From the NCBI GenBank assembly GCA_947174885.1, contig CAMWKO010000003.1, positions 1-64,000 on the forward strand: DNA of 64,000 nucleotides, given 5' to 3'. Source of the stretch: an uncultured Clostridia bacterium (GTDB lineage: Bacteria > Bacillota > Clostridia > Lachnospirales > Lachnospiraceae). Of the stretch, positions 7,607-15,494 are shown piece by piece. The translations under genes and the position numbers were made by a program. Below the pieces are notes generated by a model. That model did no database searches and was not told the origin of the DNA. It worked only from the letters and a program-made list of their open reading frames with translations. Numbering within the stretch: the first letter of the stretch is position 1; each line of letters starts with the position of its first letter.

Positions 7607-9523
7607 ATGAAGGATAATAATAGCTTTAAACCATATGTTCCGGCAAATAAGATTACTAAGGAATTTACCTTTACCTCAATATTTACAGGAGTAATATTGG
7701 CAGTGGTTTTTGGCGCTGCAAATGCGTATCTCGGACTCAGAGTAGGCATGACGGTTTCTGCATCTATACCTGCCGCAGTCGTAGCAATGGGAATTATAAG
7801 AGTTATTTTGAAAAGAAACTCTATTTTGGAGAGTAATATTGTACAGACTGTAGGCTCAGCAGGAGAATCTCTTGCAGCAGGTGCCATATTTACTTTGCCT
7901 GCACTATTTTTGTGGGCGGCAGAGGGGAAAATGGAGGCACCAAGTATTATTGAGATAACGCTTATTGCAATAATAGGTGGGCTTTTAGGAGTTTTGTTTA
8001 TGGTGCCACTTAGAAATGCTTTAATAGTAAAGGAGCATGGAGTTCTGCCATATCCTGAGGGACAGGCGTGTGCAGAAGTGCTTATGGCGGGAGAAGAAGG
8101 AGGTGCAAACGCATCGACTGTATTTGCAGGTATGGGATTTGGAGCATTATTTAAATTTGTAATAGACGGATTAAAGGCAGTACCAAGCGAGATATCAATA
8201 AGATTTAAGGGATATGCGGGAGAAATAGGTACACAGATATATCCGGCTGTAATGAGCGTAGGCTATATATGCGGACCTAAAATTGCATCATATATGTTTG
8301 CAGGAGGAGTTTTAAGCTGGATGGTCATAATTCCGCTGATAGTGCTGTTTGGAAGTAATGAAATCCTATATCCTGCCGGAGATACAATAGGAGAACTTTA
8401 CAATGCGGGAGGAGCCGGTGCGATATGGGGGAATTATATACGATATATTGGAGCCGGTGCATTAGCAGCAGGAGGTATTATAAGTCTGATAAAATCAATG
8501 CCTCTTATAATAAGGACCTTTGTAGAGGCTGTTAAAAGTATAAAGGGTGTAAAGATAAGTGATGATTCCAGAATTTCAAAAAGCCTTAATATTAAATTTA
8601 TCCTTTTAGCAATAATATTGCTTACACTGTCAATATGGTTTATAGATGTGATTCCTGTATCTTTGATTGGTGCTTTCATAGTTGTAATATTCGGCTTTTT
8701 CTTTGCAACGGTATCTTCAAGAATGGTTGGACTTGTAGGCAGCAGTAACAATCCTGTATCTGGTATGGCTATAGCTACACTGCTTATAGCCACTATTATT
8801 TTAAAACTTACAGGTGATACAGGTATACATGGAATGCAGGGAGCAATAGCAATAGGTTCTATCATATGTATTATAGCAGCTATTGCAGGAGATACCTCAC
8901 AGGATTTAAAAACAGGCTTTATCTTAGGTGCAACACCGAAGAAACAGCAAATAGGTGAGCTTATAGGTGTAACCTTAGCGGCTCTTGCTATAGGCAGTGT
9001 CCTGTATTTGCTGGATATGGCATGGGGCTTTGGCTCAGAGGAGCTGGGCGCACCTCAGGCTACTCTGATGAAAATGATAATTGAGGGTGTAATGGAGAAT
9101 AATCTGCCATGGGGACTTGTATTCGCAGGTGTATTTATAGCTGTTGTGGTAGAAATAGTAGGTATTCCTGTACTTCCGTTTGCAATAGGAATATATCTTC
9201 CGGTTCAATTAAATGCCTGTATAATGGCAGGAGGAATTGTAAGGCTTTTCTTTAATAGAATAGGTAAGAATAGAGAAGAAGGAGAAGAAATTATCGGAAA
9301 TGGTGTTTTGTACTGCTCTGGTATGATAGCGGGAGAAGGACTTGTAGGAATAGTATTGGCAGTTCTTGCAGTATTTGGGGTAGAAAAATATGTAGATATT
9401 TCGGATAAATTAGGAATTACAGATACACTATTGTCAATAGGAAGTGTGATAGTATTTGTGATGATAATATTAAGTGTGGCAGTATTTGCAAATATGGGAA
9501 AAAGAAAATTAGTGCGAAAATAA
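7607..9523 (+). CDS. OPT-family oligopeptide transporter
   Basis: A 638-residue, strongly hydrophobic protein with about 14-16 predicted membrane segments. It begins with a short polar tail and the motif KEFTFTSIFTGVILAVVFGAANAYLGL. That motif and NAYLGLRVGMTVSASIPAAV are typical of the bacterial OPT (YSL-like) family, which imports oligopeptides or metal chelates by proton symport. GVLPYPEGQACAEVL is another mark of the family. The ATG follows AAAGGAGA at good spacing. It is divergent from the chemotaxis receptor, with about 95 bp between the start codons. The substrate cannot be told from the sequence. Confidence 0.92.
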   Translation: MKDNNSFKPYVPANKITKEFTFTSIFTGVILAVVFGAANAYLGLRVGMTVSASIPAAVVAMGIIRVILKRNSILESNIVQTVGSAGESLAAGAIFTLPALFLWAAEGKMEAPSIIEITLIAIIGGLLGVLFMVPLRNALIVKEHGVLPYPEGQACAEVLMAGEEGGANASTVFAGMGFGALFKFVIDGLKAVPSEISIRFKGYAGEIGTQIYPAVMSVGYICGPKIASYMFAGGVLSWMVIIPLIVLFGSNEILYPAGDTIGELYNAGGAGAIWGNYIRYIGAGALAAGGIISLIKSMPLIIRTFVEAVKSIKGVKISDDSRISKSLNIKFILLAIILLTLSIWFIDVIPVSLIGAFIVVIFGFFFATVSSRMVGLVGSSNNPVSGMAIATLLIATIILKLTGDTGIHGMQGAIAIGSIICIIAAIAGDTSQDLKTGFILGATPKKQQIGELIGVTLAALAIGSVLYLLDMAWGFGSEELGAPQATLMKMIIEGVMENNLPWGLVFAGVFIAVVVEIVGIPVLPFAIGIYLPVQLNACIMAGGIVRLFFNRIGKNREEGEEIIGNGVLYCSGMIAGEGLVGIVLAVLAVFGVEKYVDISDKLGITDTLLSIGSVIVFVMIILSVAVFANMGKRKLVRK

Positions 9524-9629
9524 CTACAGACTTACATGTAACAGTCAATCAATTATATAGTCTTTATTTACCATAAAATTGAAAATATGATAAACAGTGA
9601 ATTATAAATACCGGTTATAAGGAGTTGTA

Positions 9630-9998
9630 ATGATAGGAAACAGGAGATACAAGATGAAAATGCAGGAAAATTATTTAGAAAGAATTCCGGTTATAAATAA
9701 TAATATTATCTGGTATGTAAAGGATAATTTAGTTGTAGTGGAAATTGAAAACGAGGGTATATTCAACAGGGTTTTTCAAAAGTTTTTCGGAAAACCCAAA
9801 ACTACATATATTCATATTGATGAAATAGGTAGTTTTGTATGGTTATTAGTGGATGGAAATAAAAATCTGATAACTATAGGCAGGCTGGTAGAAGAGAAAT
9901 TTGATGAGAAATCAAAACCGCTGTATGAGCGTTTGTCCTTATATTTTGAGACTTTGTTAAATGGAGGACTTATAAGGTGGGGTGGAACTAAATTTTAA
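9630..9998 (+). CDS. PqqD-like small protein (orphan)
   Basis: A protein of about 122 residues resembling the PqqD family: a VKDN..VVVEI strand pair, then DEIGSFVWLLVDG and a helical tail (TIGRLVEEKF). PqqD-fold proteins bind precursor peptides (RiPP recognition elements) and present them to radical SAM enzymes, but many stand-alone homologues in Firmicutes have no known partner. No precursor peptide or maturase gene lies next to it here. AAGGAG precedes the ATG at 9630. A second ATG at 9654, with GGAGA upstream, would also work. It follows the OPT transporter by about 105 bp and may be co-transcribed. Confidence 0.7.
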   Translation: MIGNRRYKMKMQENYLERIPVINNNIIWYVKDNLVVVEIENEGIFNRVFQKFFGKPKTTYIHIDEIGSFVWLLVDGNKNLITIGRLVEEKFDEKSKPLYERLSLYFETLLNGGLIRWGGTKF

Positions 9999-10403
9999 AT
10001 AACTATATCTGTCTGATAAATCATCGGTTTTGCTTCTGTTATGTATTTTCTAAGGTCTTAATCTGATTATAAGATTTATTTTGGATGAAAGTGATGTTAT
10101 TAATGAAAATGAAAAAACAGTAACTGTCAATAGTTTTAAAATAGTAGACTGATTATGTATATCTGAATTCGGGTGTCAAATGCTGTCCTGCAAGGAAATG
10201 GATGAGCTTTTGACACTCAAATTATATTTAATAAAAAACCATAATATAAGTTATTGCTAATAATATAAGAAAATTTGCAAAAATATGGCAGGATCTATAA
10301 AAGAGTAGGGAGATAAGATATATCTAATAATGCAAAATTCTTAATGGTATAATTCTTAAATCTCTGCATATCTTGTATAAATGAAAAATTACAGGATATT
10401 TTT
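9999..10403 (+). other. Intergenic region before spoIIID
   Basis: No convincing gene is present. One stem-loop can be drawn, GGGTGTCAAA (10171-10180) with TTTGACACTC (10209-10218) and a 28-nt loop. It could be a terminator for the PqqD-like gene. An extended -10 element for spoIIID lies at its 3' end (10345-10353). Confidence 0.4.
10345..10353 (+). promoter_or_regulatory. Extended -10 element upstream of spoIIID
   Basis: TGGTATAAT at 10345-10353 is a perfect extended -10 but lacks a good -35. In B. subtilis spoIIID is transcribed by sigma-E. I could not assign a clear sigma-E promoter here. Confidence 0.4.
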
Positions 10404-10655
10404 ATGAAACAATATATTGAGGAACGGACTGTGGATATAGCTAATTATATAATAAATAATAATGCCACAGTAAGGCAGGCTGCGAAGCAGTTTGGAGTTA
10501 GTAAGAGTACTGTACATAAGGATGTCACAGACAGACTTCCGCATATTAATTCTGCTTTGGCAAAAGAAGCCAGAAAGATTTTAAATGTAAACAAAGCCGA
10601 AAGACATATAAGAGGTGGATTGGCAACAAGAGAGAAATATCAGCATAACAGCTGA
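10404..10655 (+). CDS. spoIIID: Sporulation transcriptional regulator SpoIIID
   Basis: An 83-residue DNA-binding protein with a helix-turn-helix at about residues 20-45. The block FGVSKSTVHKDVTDRLP is nearly the same as in Bacillus SpoIIID, and so is the C-terminal RHIRGGLATREKY. In spore formers it acts in the mother cell, turning sigma-E genes on or off. The gene lies upstream of mbl, flhO and flhP, as in B. subtilis. Its presence suggests a spore-forming organism or a recent ancestor of one. It does not prove that this strain sporulates. The ribosome site (AGGATA) is modest. Confidence 0.93.
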   Translation: MKQYIEERTVDIANYIINNNATVRQAAKQFGVSKSTVHKDVTDRLPHINSALAKEARKILNVNKAERHIRGGLATREKYQHNS

Positions 10656-10718
10656 AATATAAGAAAAAGTTTTTACAAACTTTAGTTAATTTATGGTTAT
10701 TTTATAAATAGGACAAAA

Positions 10719-10894
10719 TTGTGACACATTTATGAATTATCCTATAAAAGTACTATTGGTAACATAGTATTATACAACTTAACATTTTCATAACTCTGCG
10801 TGGCGAGTAATCGCCACGCGTCCCCCGAAAGCAAATAGATTTTATATAAATCAGGGCTGTCGTTTAACATTTTTATTGTTAATCGACAGCCCTG
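10719..10894 (+). ncRNA. Candidate small RNA: promoter-like element, GC-rich hairpin and terminal stem
   Basis: TTGTGA (10719-10724), an 18-nt spacer and TATAAA (10743-10748) could start a transcript of about 145 nt. It would contain a perfect 9-bp hairpin, GCGTGGCGA with TCGCCACGC (10798-10819, GTAA loop). It would end in a long stem, TCAGGGCTGTCG with CGACAGCCCTGA (10851-10894). I do not recognise an RNA family. The long stem could equally be the spoIIID terminator. Confidence 0.3.
10851..10894. terminator. Long stem-loop, probable terminator
   Basis: TCAGGGCTGTCG pairs with CGACAGCCCTGA, extended by TTTAACA with TGTTAA across a short loop. The T-run after it is weak, so its strength is uncertain. 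It lies about 200 bp after spoIIID. Confidence 0.5.
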
Positions 10895-10967
10895 ATACAG
10901 CTTTGGTTATTTTACTATTTTTATAAATTTCATAATGCCTGTTATGGGAAAATTTAAATATATAACG

Positions 10968-11003
10968 GCTTTATGAAGCTTAAAATACAAAAGGCGGAAA
11001 TTT
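10968..11003 (+). repeat. Degenerate right terminus of the intergenic repeat
   Basis: CTTTATGAAGCTTAAAATAC followed by GGCGGAAATTTGAG resembles the right end of the cloverleaf repeat, with several substitutions. No left half is visible. Confidence 0.3.
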
Positions 11004-11247
11004 GAGATATAATCTTTAAAATTTTTATCTAATCATATTATGAAAATCCTGAAAATGTCCGATATATTTTATGGATATCATGTATCATATACAAATGCAA
11101 TCTATTTATTGATTTTCTGATAAAAATTTATTTACAAATCATAAATTGGGAATAATGATTATATTAGGAAATTTATCATTTATTTGCGTAATTTCTATTG
11201 CCAAAAATGAAATAAATAGATAAATGTAAAAATTCTTTAAAAAGTTC

Positions 11248-11276
11248 TTTCATATTTTAAATGTTTTGTATATAAT
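11248..11276 (+). promoter_or_regulatory. Candidate sigma-A promoter for mbl and the rod genes
   Basis: A consensus -10, TATAAT (11271-11276), with a weak -35, TTTCAT (11248-11253), and a 17-nt spacer. The leader to mbl would be about 140 nt. Confidence 0.45.
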
Positions 11277-11424
11277 GTAGTGTGGTGGACAAACATTATT
11301 TATAGGTATAATAGAATTTTACTTAGAATATAAACAGAATCAGGTATCAAACTACACTTGGTTAGTGATAACACTCATAATACAGACTTATGATTAAAAT
11401 ATGTTAGAGGAAAAGGAGATTTTT

Positions 11425-12405
11425 ATGTTAGCGACAGATATTGGTATCGACTTAGGAACAGCTAGTATTTTAGTATATATCAGAGGAAAAGGCGTTGTGC
11501 TCAAGGAACCGTCAGTAGTAGCATTTGACAGAGATACGAACAAAATCAAGGCGATTGGCGAAGAAGCAAGACTTATGATTGGCAGAACACCTGGAAATAT
11601 CGTGGCTGTAAGACCACTTAGACAGGGTGTTATTTCTGATTATACAGTTACTGAAAAGATGTTAAAGCATTTTATACAGAAGGCATTAGGTAAGAGAACA
11701 TTAAAGAAGCCTAGAATTAGTGTGTGTGTACCTAGTGGTGTTACTGAAGTAGAAAAAAAGGCAGTTGAAGATGCAGCTTTTCAGGCAGGTGCCAGAGAGG
11801 TTTCTATTATTGAAGAGCCTATTGCAGCAGCTATAGGTGCAGGTATTGATATTACGAAGCCATGTGGAAATATGATTGTAGATATCGGTGGTGGAACTAC
11901 TGATATAGCAGTTATTTCATTAGGAGGCACAGTAGTAAGCACATCCATCAAGGTTGCGGGAGATGATTTCGACGAAGCAATCGTAAGATATATGAGAAAG
12001 AAGCATAATCTTTTAATCGGTGACAGAACGGCCGAGGAAATCAAGATAAGGATTGGTGCAGCATATCCGAGAGCAGAGGTAGCTACAATGGAGGTTAGAG
12101 GACGTAACCTCGTAACAGGTCTTCCAAAGACTATTACGGTTACTTCAGAGGAGACAGAAGAGGCTCTTAAAGAAACAACATCGCAGATTGTTGAAGCAGT
12201 TCACAGTGTACTTGAAAAAACACCACCGGAGCTTGCTGCAGATATTGCAGACAGAGGTATTGTACTGACAGGTGGTGGAAGCTTGCTACAGGGACTGGAA
12301 GACCTTATTGAAAGCAAGACAGGCATTAATACTATGACTGCAGAAGACCCAATGACAGCAGTTGCTATAGGAACAGGTAAATACATTGAATTTCTTAGTG
12401 AATAG
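11425..12405 (+). CDS. mbl: MreB-family actin-like cell-shape protein Mbl
   Basis: An actin-fold ATPase of 326 residues that polymerises under the membrane and directs cell-wall elongation. Visible ATPase motifs are DIGIDLGTASILVY (phosphate 1), the phosphate-2 loop VDIGGGTTDIAVISLGG, and the adenosine motif TGGGSLLQGLEDLI near the C-terminus. Its place between spoIIID and flhO/flhP is the place of mbl in B. subtilis, so I prefer Mbl to MreB. A frame opening at 11401 has no ribosome site, whereas the ATG at 11425 follows AAAAGGAG. It is the first gene of a run leading into the flagellar rod genes. Confidence 0.93.
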   Translation: MLATDIGIDLGTASILVYIRGKGVVLKEPSVVAFDRDTNKIKAIGEEARLMIGRTPGNIVAVRPLRQGVISDYTVTEKMLKHFIQKALGKRTLKKPRISVCVPSGVTEVEKKAVEDAAFQAGAREVSIIEEPIAAAIGAGIDITKPCGNMIVDIGGGTTDIAVISLGGTVVSTSIKVAGDDFDEAIVRYMRKKHNLLIGDRTAEEIKIRIGAAYPRAEVATMEVRGRNLVTGLPKTITVTSEETEEALKETTSQIVEAVHSVLEKTPPELAADIADRGIVLTGGGSLLQGLEDLIESKTGINTMTAEDPMTAVAIGTGKYIEFLSE

Positions 12406-12495
12406 TTAGATTCATAAATTAGAGAATTATATTTACAAAAGATTTTATTGATGTAAACAAACCGGACTAAAAATAATTTCCTGAAAGGAGACAAA

Positions 12496-13269
12496 ATGGT
12501 TAGAGGATTGTATACGGCTTATACAGGCATGGTTAATCAGCAGAAAAGATTGGATACTATTACAAACAATCTTGCCAATGCATCTACTGTAGGCTATAAG
12601 CGTGAAGGTGCTACATCAAAGGCATTTAGTGAGTATCTGACTGTAAAGGTAAATGACCAGACGGTAGGATATATTACACAGCCAATAGGTAATATGAGTC
12701 TTGGTGTTAAGATTGGAGAAAACTACACTGATTATACTCAGGGTAGCTACAAAAGCACAGAGAATACCTATGATTTAGCAATAGAGGGAAACGGATTTTT
12801 CGCTATATCATTCACAAACAAAAATGGAGAACAATCCATTAAATATACCAGGGATGGTGAATTTACAACAGATATTGAAGGTGCTCTTCGTACAAAGGAC
12901 GGAGATTATGTTCAGGGTGAAGGTGGGGATATATATATTCCTACAGATGCTATAGATGTAGCTATTACTACAACAGGCGAAATATATGCAGATGGTGAAT
13001 ATATAGATACTGTCAGCATTGTAGATTTTGAGGATTATAATTATCTTAAGAAATATGGTGAAAATATGTACGAACCTGTAGACGGGGCAATAGAAACTGA
13101 ATCTACAGCATTACTTCATCAGGGATATTTAGAAATGTCAAATATAAATGTCATAAATGAAATGGTTGAGATGATTACAATTAGCAGAGCCTATGAGACT
13201 AATCAGAAAGCAATACAGACCGCGGATGAGATGATTGAAAAGGCTGTAAACGAAGTCGGCAGAGTGTAA
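12496..13269 (+). CDS. flhO: Flagellar basal-body rod protein FlgF/FlhO
   Basis: This 257-residue axial protein has the N-terminal rod signature (RGLYTAYTGMVNQQKRLDTITNNLAN), a central region with the DLAIEGNGFF motif, and the C-terminal coiled segment ending AYETNQKAIQTADEMIEKA. These ends form the D0/D1 core shared by rod, hook and filament-junction proteins. It is exported through the flagellar type III apparatus and builds the rod. FlhO versus FlgF is a naming choice made on synteny with B. subtilis mbl-flhO-flhP. GAAAGGAGA precedes the ATG. Confidence 0.92.
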   Translation: MVRGLYTAYTGMVNQQKRLDTITNNLANASTVGYKREGATSKAFSEYLTVKVNDQTVGYITQPIGNMSLGVKIGENYTDYTQGSYKSTENTYDLAIEGNGFFAISFTNKNGEQSIKYTRDGEFTTDIEGALRTKDGDYVQGEGGDIYIPTDAIDVAITTTGEIYADGEYIDTVSIVDFEDYNYLKKYGENMYEPVDGAIETESTALLHQGYLEMSNINVINEMVEMITISRAYETNQKAIQTADEMIEKAVNEVGRV

Positions 13270-13283
13270 GGAGATAGAGCATT

Positions 13284-14102
13284 ATGATGAGATCATTATG
13301 GACAGCTGCCTCAGGTATGGTGGCACAACAGACAAATGTTGACGTTATTGCCAACAATCTTTCAAATGTTAATACAATAGGATTTAAAAAGGAAAGTGCA
13401 CAGTTTAAGTCGCTTTTATATCAGACGATTCAGTCAAAGACTACAAGCGCCAATGGAGAAACAAAGCCGGTAGGTGCACAGGTAGGTCTTGGTGTTAGAA
13501 ATTCTTCGATTACTACAAATTTTGTACAGGGACCTATTACAACGACAGGTTTAGATACAGATTTTGCGATCGATGGAAAAGGCTTCTTCCAAGTAAGAAA
13601 TGAAAACGGAGAAGTACTTTATACAAGAAGTGGTGCGTTTAACTGGTCACTTGGTAACAATGGCGGAGTTATGCTTACAAACTCAGAGGGACTTCCGGTA
13701 CTTGATACCATGGGACAGTCTATAGATTTAGAGGATGAATATGATACAAGCAAGCTTTCTATAGATGCAAACGGAAATGTATGTTATCCAGATGAAGATA
13801 ACAATCCACAGCCTATAGGATATCAAATTGGATTGGTACAGTTTTCAAATCCGGCAGGTCTTGAGAAAGCATCAAACAGTACATTTAGGACAACAGATGC
13901 GTCAGGTGAAGCGGTTTTTGAAGTGGATAATGATTCATTGAAAAAAAGTACAATAAGACAGGGCTGTTTAGAAGCATCAAATGTTCAGGTAGTGGATGAA
14001 ATGGTAAACCTGATTGTTGCACAAAGGGCATATGAAATGAATTCAAAAGCCATTACAACGTCGGATGATATGCTTTCACAGGCAAATCAGTTAAAGAGAT
14101 AG
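13284..14102 (+). CDS. flhP: Flagellar basal-body distal rod protein FlgG/FlhP
   Basis: A rod-family protein of 272 residues. It opens with MRSLWTAASGMVAQQTNVDVIANNLSN and has TDFAIDGKGFFQV in the middle. The end VNLIVAQRAYEMNSKAITTSDDML is typical of FlgG. It forms the distal rod that crosses the cell wall. It starts 14 bp after flhO with AAGGAGA in between, so the two are co-translated. The ATG is doubled (13284 and 13287) and the exact start does not matter much. Confidence 0.93.
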   Translation: MMRSLWTAASGMVAQQTNVDVIANNLSNVNTIGFKKESAQFKSLLYQTIQSKTTSANGETKPVGAQVGLGVRNSSITTNFVQGPITTTGLDTDFAIDGKGFFQVRNENGEVLYTRSGAFNWSLGNNGGVMLTNSEGLPVLDTMGQSIDLEDEYDTSKLSIDANGNVCYPDEDNNPQPIGYQIGLVQFSNPAGLEKASNSTFRTTDASGEAVFEVDNDSLKKSTIRQGCLEASNVQVVDEMVNLIVAQRAYEMNSKAITTSDDMLSQANQLKR

Positions 14103-14112
14103 AGGTGATTAG

Positions 14113-14544
14113 ATGGATAGCGGTTCTCTCAATGGATTATCAGATATATATGGTCAGTATGCAGATATATATGGACAGAGTTCAAATAATGCCAATAATA
14201 TAAAAAATAAGCTTGAAAATACTGATTATGCTACAAGTGGTGACGATGAACTTTTAGATGCTTGTAAAGAATTTGAATCATATTTTGTAGAGCAGGTATT
14301 TAAGGCATTGCAGAAAATGGTTCCGGAGAATGAAGAAAGTGACTCTAAATATATGGATATGTTTGGAGATACTCTTATTCAGGAGTATGCAAAGAGTGCT
14401 ACAAATCAAGGCGATGGCTTTGGAATAGCTAATATGCTATATGAACAGATGAAGCGAAACTATGGTATGGATGTAGTTAATTCAGAAGATATAGAAGCAA
14501 TGGCAGGTAGTGCAAATGTAAAAAAGACTGAGGAAGCAGAGTAA
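14113..14544 (+). CDS. flgJ: Rod-binding protein, FlgJ N-terminal domain type
   Basis: A 143-residue protein carrying the FlgJ rod-binding domain: CKEFESYFVEQVFKALQKMVP, then YMDMFGDTLIQEYAKS and GFGIANMLYEQMKRN. It caps or scaffolds the growing rod. The muramidase domain of proteobacterial FlgJ is absent, as is common in Firmicutes. The first 45 residues are a variable polar linker with a repeated Y-x-Q/DIYGQ pattern. It begins 10 bp after flhP and a strong hairpin follows its stop, closing the mbl-flhO-flhP-flgJ unit. Confidence 0.88.
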   Translation: MDSGSLNGLSDIYGQYADIYGQSSNNANNIKNKLENTDYATSGDDELLDACKEFESYFVEQVFKALQKMVPENEESDSKYMDMFGDTLIQEYAKSATNQGDGFGIANMLYEQMKRNYGMDVVNSEDIEAMAGSANVKKTEEAE

Positions 14545-14876
14545 TATTAAAAAGTACATATTATTAGAATACCCCGTAGCAAAGCTACGGGGTATTTGAA
14601 GTTATGCTTTGCAAAATTTACAATATATAGAATGTGTCGGAAAATATTTTGAACTTACAAATGGCTGTAAGCTGGAGAAAAATGATTTATTGACCTTTCA
14701 ATGCAGAGGGGAAGGGGTATTTTGCATTTTGTGTAAAAAAAATTCCTGTAGACTCTAAACTTTTTAGGGAAATTATACGAAATATATAATAACAAAAGAG
14801 TTCATTGCTATAGTTTACTATTGAAATATGTATCCAGGGAGGGATAGTCGCAGTAAAAGGATTTTCAAGTATTTTT
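14545..14876 (+). other. Intergenic region after flgJ
   Basis: The hairpin at 14569-14595 lies at its start. The rest is AT-rich. A TAAA at about 14757 with a CGAAATAT-like element 17 nt later is a poor sigma-28 match that I do not call. No gene is supported here. Confidence 0.4.
14569..14595 (+). terminator. Hairpin after flgJ
   Basis: ATACCCCGTAGC, AAA loop, GCTACGGGGTAT: a perfect 12-bp stem just after the flgJ stop. The T-tract is short (ATTTG). Confidence 0.55.
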
Positions 14877-15107
14877 ATGGTGAATTCAGTAGTGGCTGTT
14901 CCAAAGGTTGACAGTGTAAGACGTGACCAATATAATTCTTCTTATTCTGAATCCAAAGATCAGGCTTCAAATGGAACCTTTGCAAAGGTGTTAGAGGATG
15001 TCAGGAAAGATAAACAGAATCCATCGATGGATTGTCACACCATATCATATGGCAAAGACAGCAAATTACAGTCATTTGTCTATCAGCCAAGGGATTATCA
15101 CTTCTGA
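14877..15107 (+). CDS. Small protein of unknown function in the flagellar neighbourhood
   Basis: A 76-residue, polar, Ser/Lys-rich protein that I do not recognise. It has no signal peptide or membrane segment. The C-terminal third (YGKDSKLQSFVYQPRDYHF) is distinct from simple low-complexity sequence. Its composition resembles small flagellar accessory or export-substrate proteins. The start is uncertain: AAAGGA lies about 14 nt before the ATG, and GTG at 14880 is an alternative. A hairpin with a T-run follows at 15158-15190, which supports a real transcript end. I give it moderate confidence as a gene and none as to function. Confidence 0.5.
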   Translation: MVNSVVAVPKVDSVRRDQYNSSYSESKDQASNGTFAKVLEDVRKDKQNPSMDCHTISYGKDSKLQSFVYQPRDYHF

Positions 15108-15157
15108 AATCAGAATTACAAGAGAACTTAGCACCGGTATAAATATTATACCATTTG

Positions 15158-15190
15158 CAGGACTGTTATTTTTTAGCAGTCCTGTATTTC
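15158..15190 (+). terminator. Rho-independent terminator
   Basis: CAGGACTG (15158-15165) pairs with CAGTCCTG (15177-15184), followed by TATTTCTTT. It ends the small gene at 14877-15107. Confidence 0.6.
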
Positions 15191-15286
15191 TTTAGATATA
15201 TCTTTAATTAATGTTTAATTTCTTTACAAAATATTCTCTGAAATATTATCATTATGAACCGATACCCTGTAAATACGCATATATTA

Positions 15287-15325
15287 GACTTTTTGAACTT
15301 AAAATAAAAAATATGGGAATTTAAG
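15287..15325 (+). repeat. Degenerate right terminus of the intergenic repeat
   Basis: AGACTTTTTGAACTTAAAAT followed by AAAAAATATGGGAATTTAAG matches the right end of the five full copies, including the AGACTTTTTGAA junction beside hairpin B. No other part of the repeat is left here. Confidence 0.45.
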
Positions 15326-15494
15326 ATGGATATACACTTGAAAAGCAGACGGGATTGATTTAATATAATTCTAAAAAACATTAATACAGAGAATAGCAAA
15401 AGAACCGGAATAATTCGGATATAAGACCTAAAGCTGAAAAGCTATAAACGGAAAATATCAAAAATAATCTGTAATCTTAGATTGAGGTAAAATC

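Larger units (their letters stand above)
10656..11424 (+). other. Long intergenic region between spoIIID and mbl
   Basis: About 770 bp with no gene I can support. It holds a possible promoter (10719-10748), a GC-rich hairpin (10798-10819), a long stem-loop (10851-10894), a degenerate repeat terminus (10968-11003) and a candidate mbl promoter (11248-11276). The two hairpins stand out sharply from AT-rich surroundings and may belong to a small RNA. Confidence 0.5.
15108..15494 (+). other. Intergenic region before recD2
   Basis: It holds a terminator (15158-15190), a degenerate right terminus of the cloverleaf repeat (15287-15325) and a TATAAT at 15364-15369 that may serve recD2 without a well-spaced -35. 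No gene is supported. Confidence 0.45.

Noticed and set aside
10798-10894. Cyclic-di-GMP or other known riboswitch upstream of mbl
   Set aside because: The conserved core bases of the GEMM, preQ1 or fluoride riboswitches were not found, and the element lies more than 500 bp before mbl.
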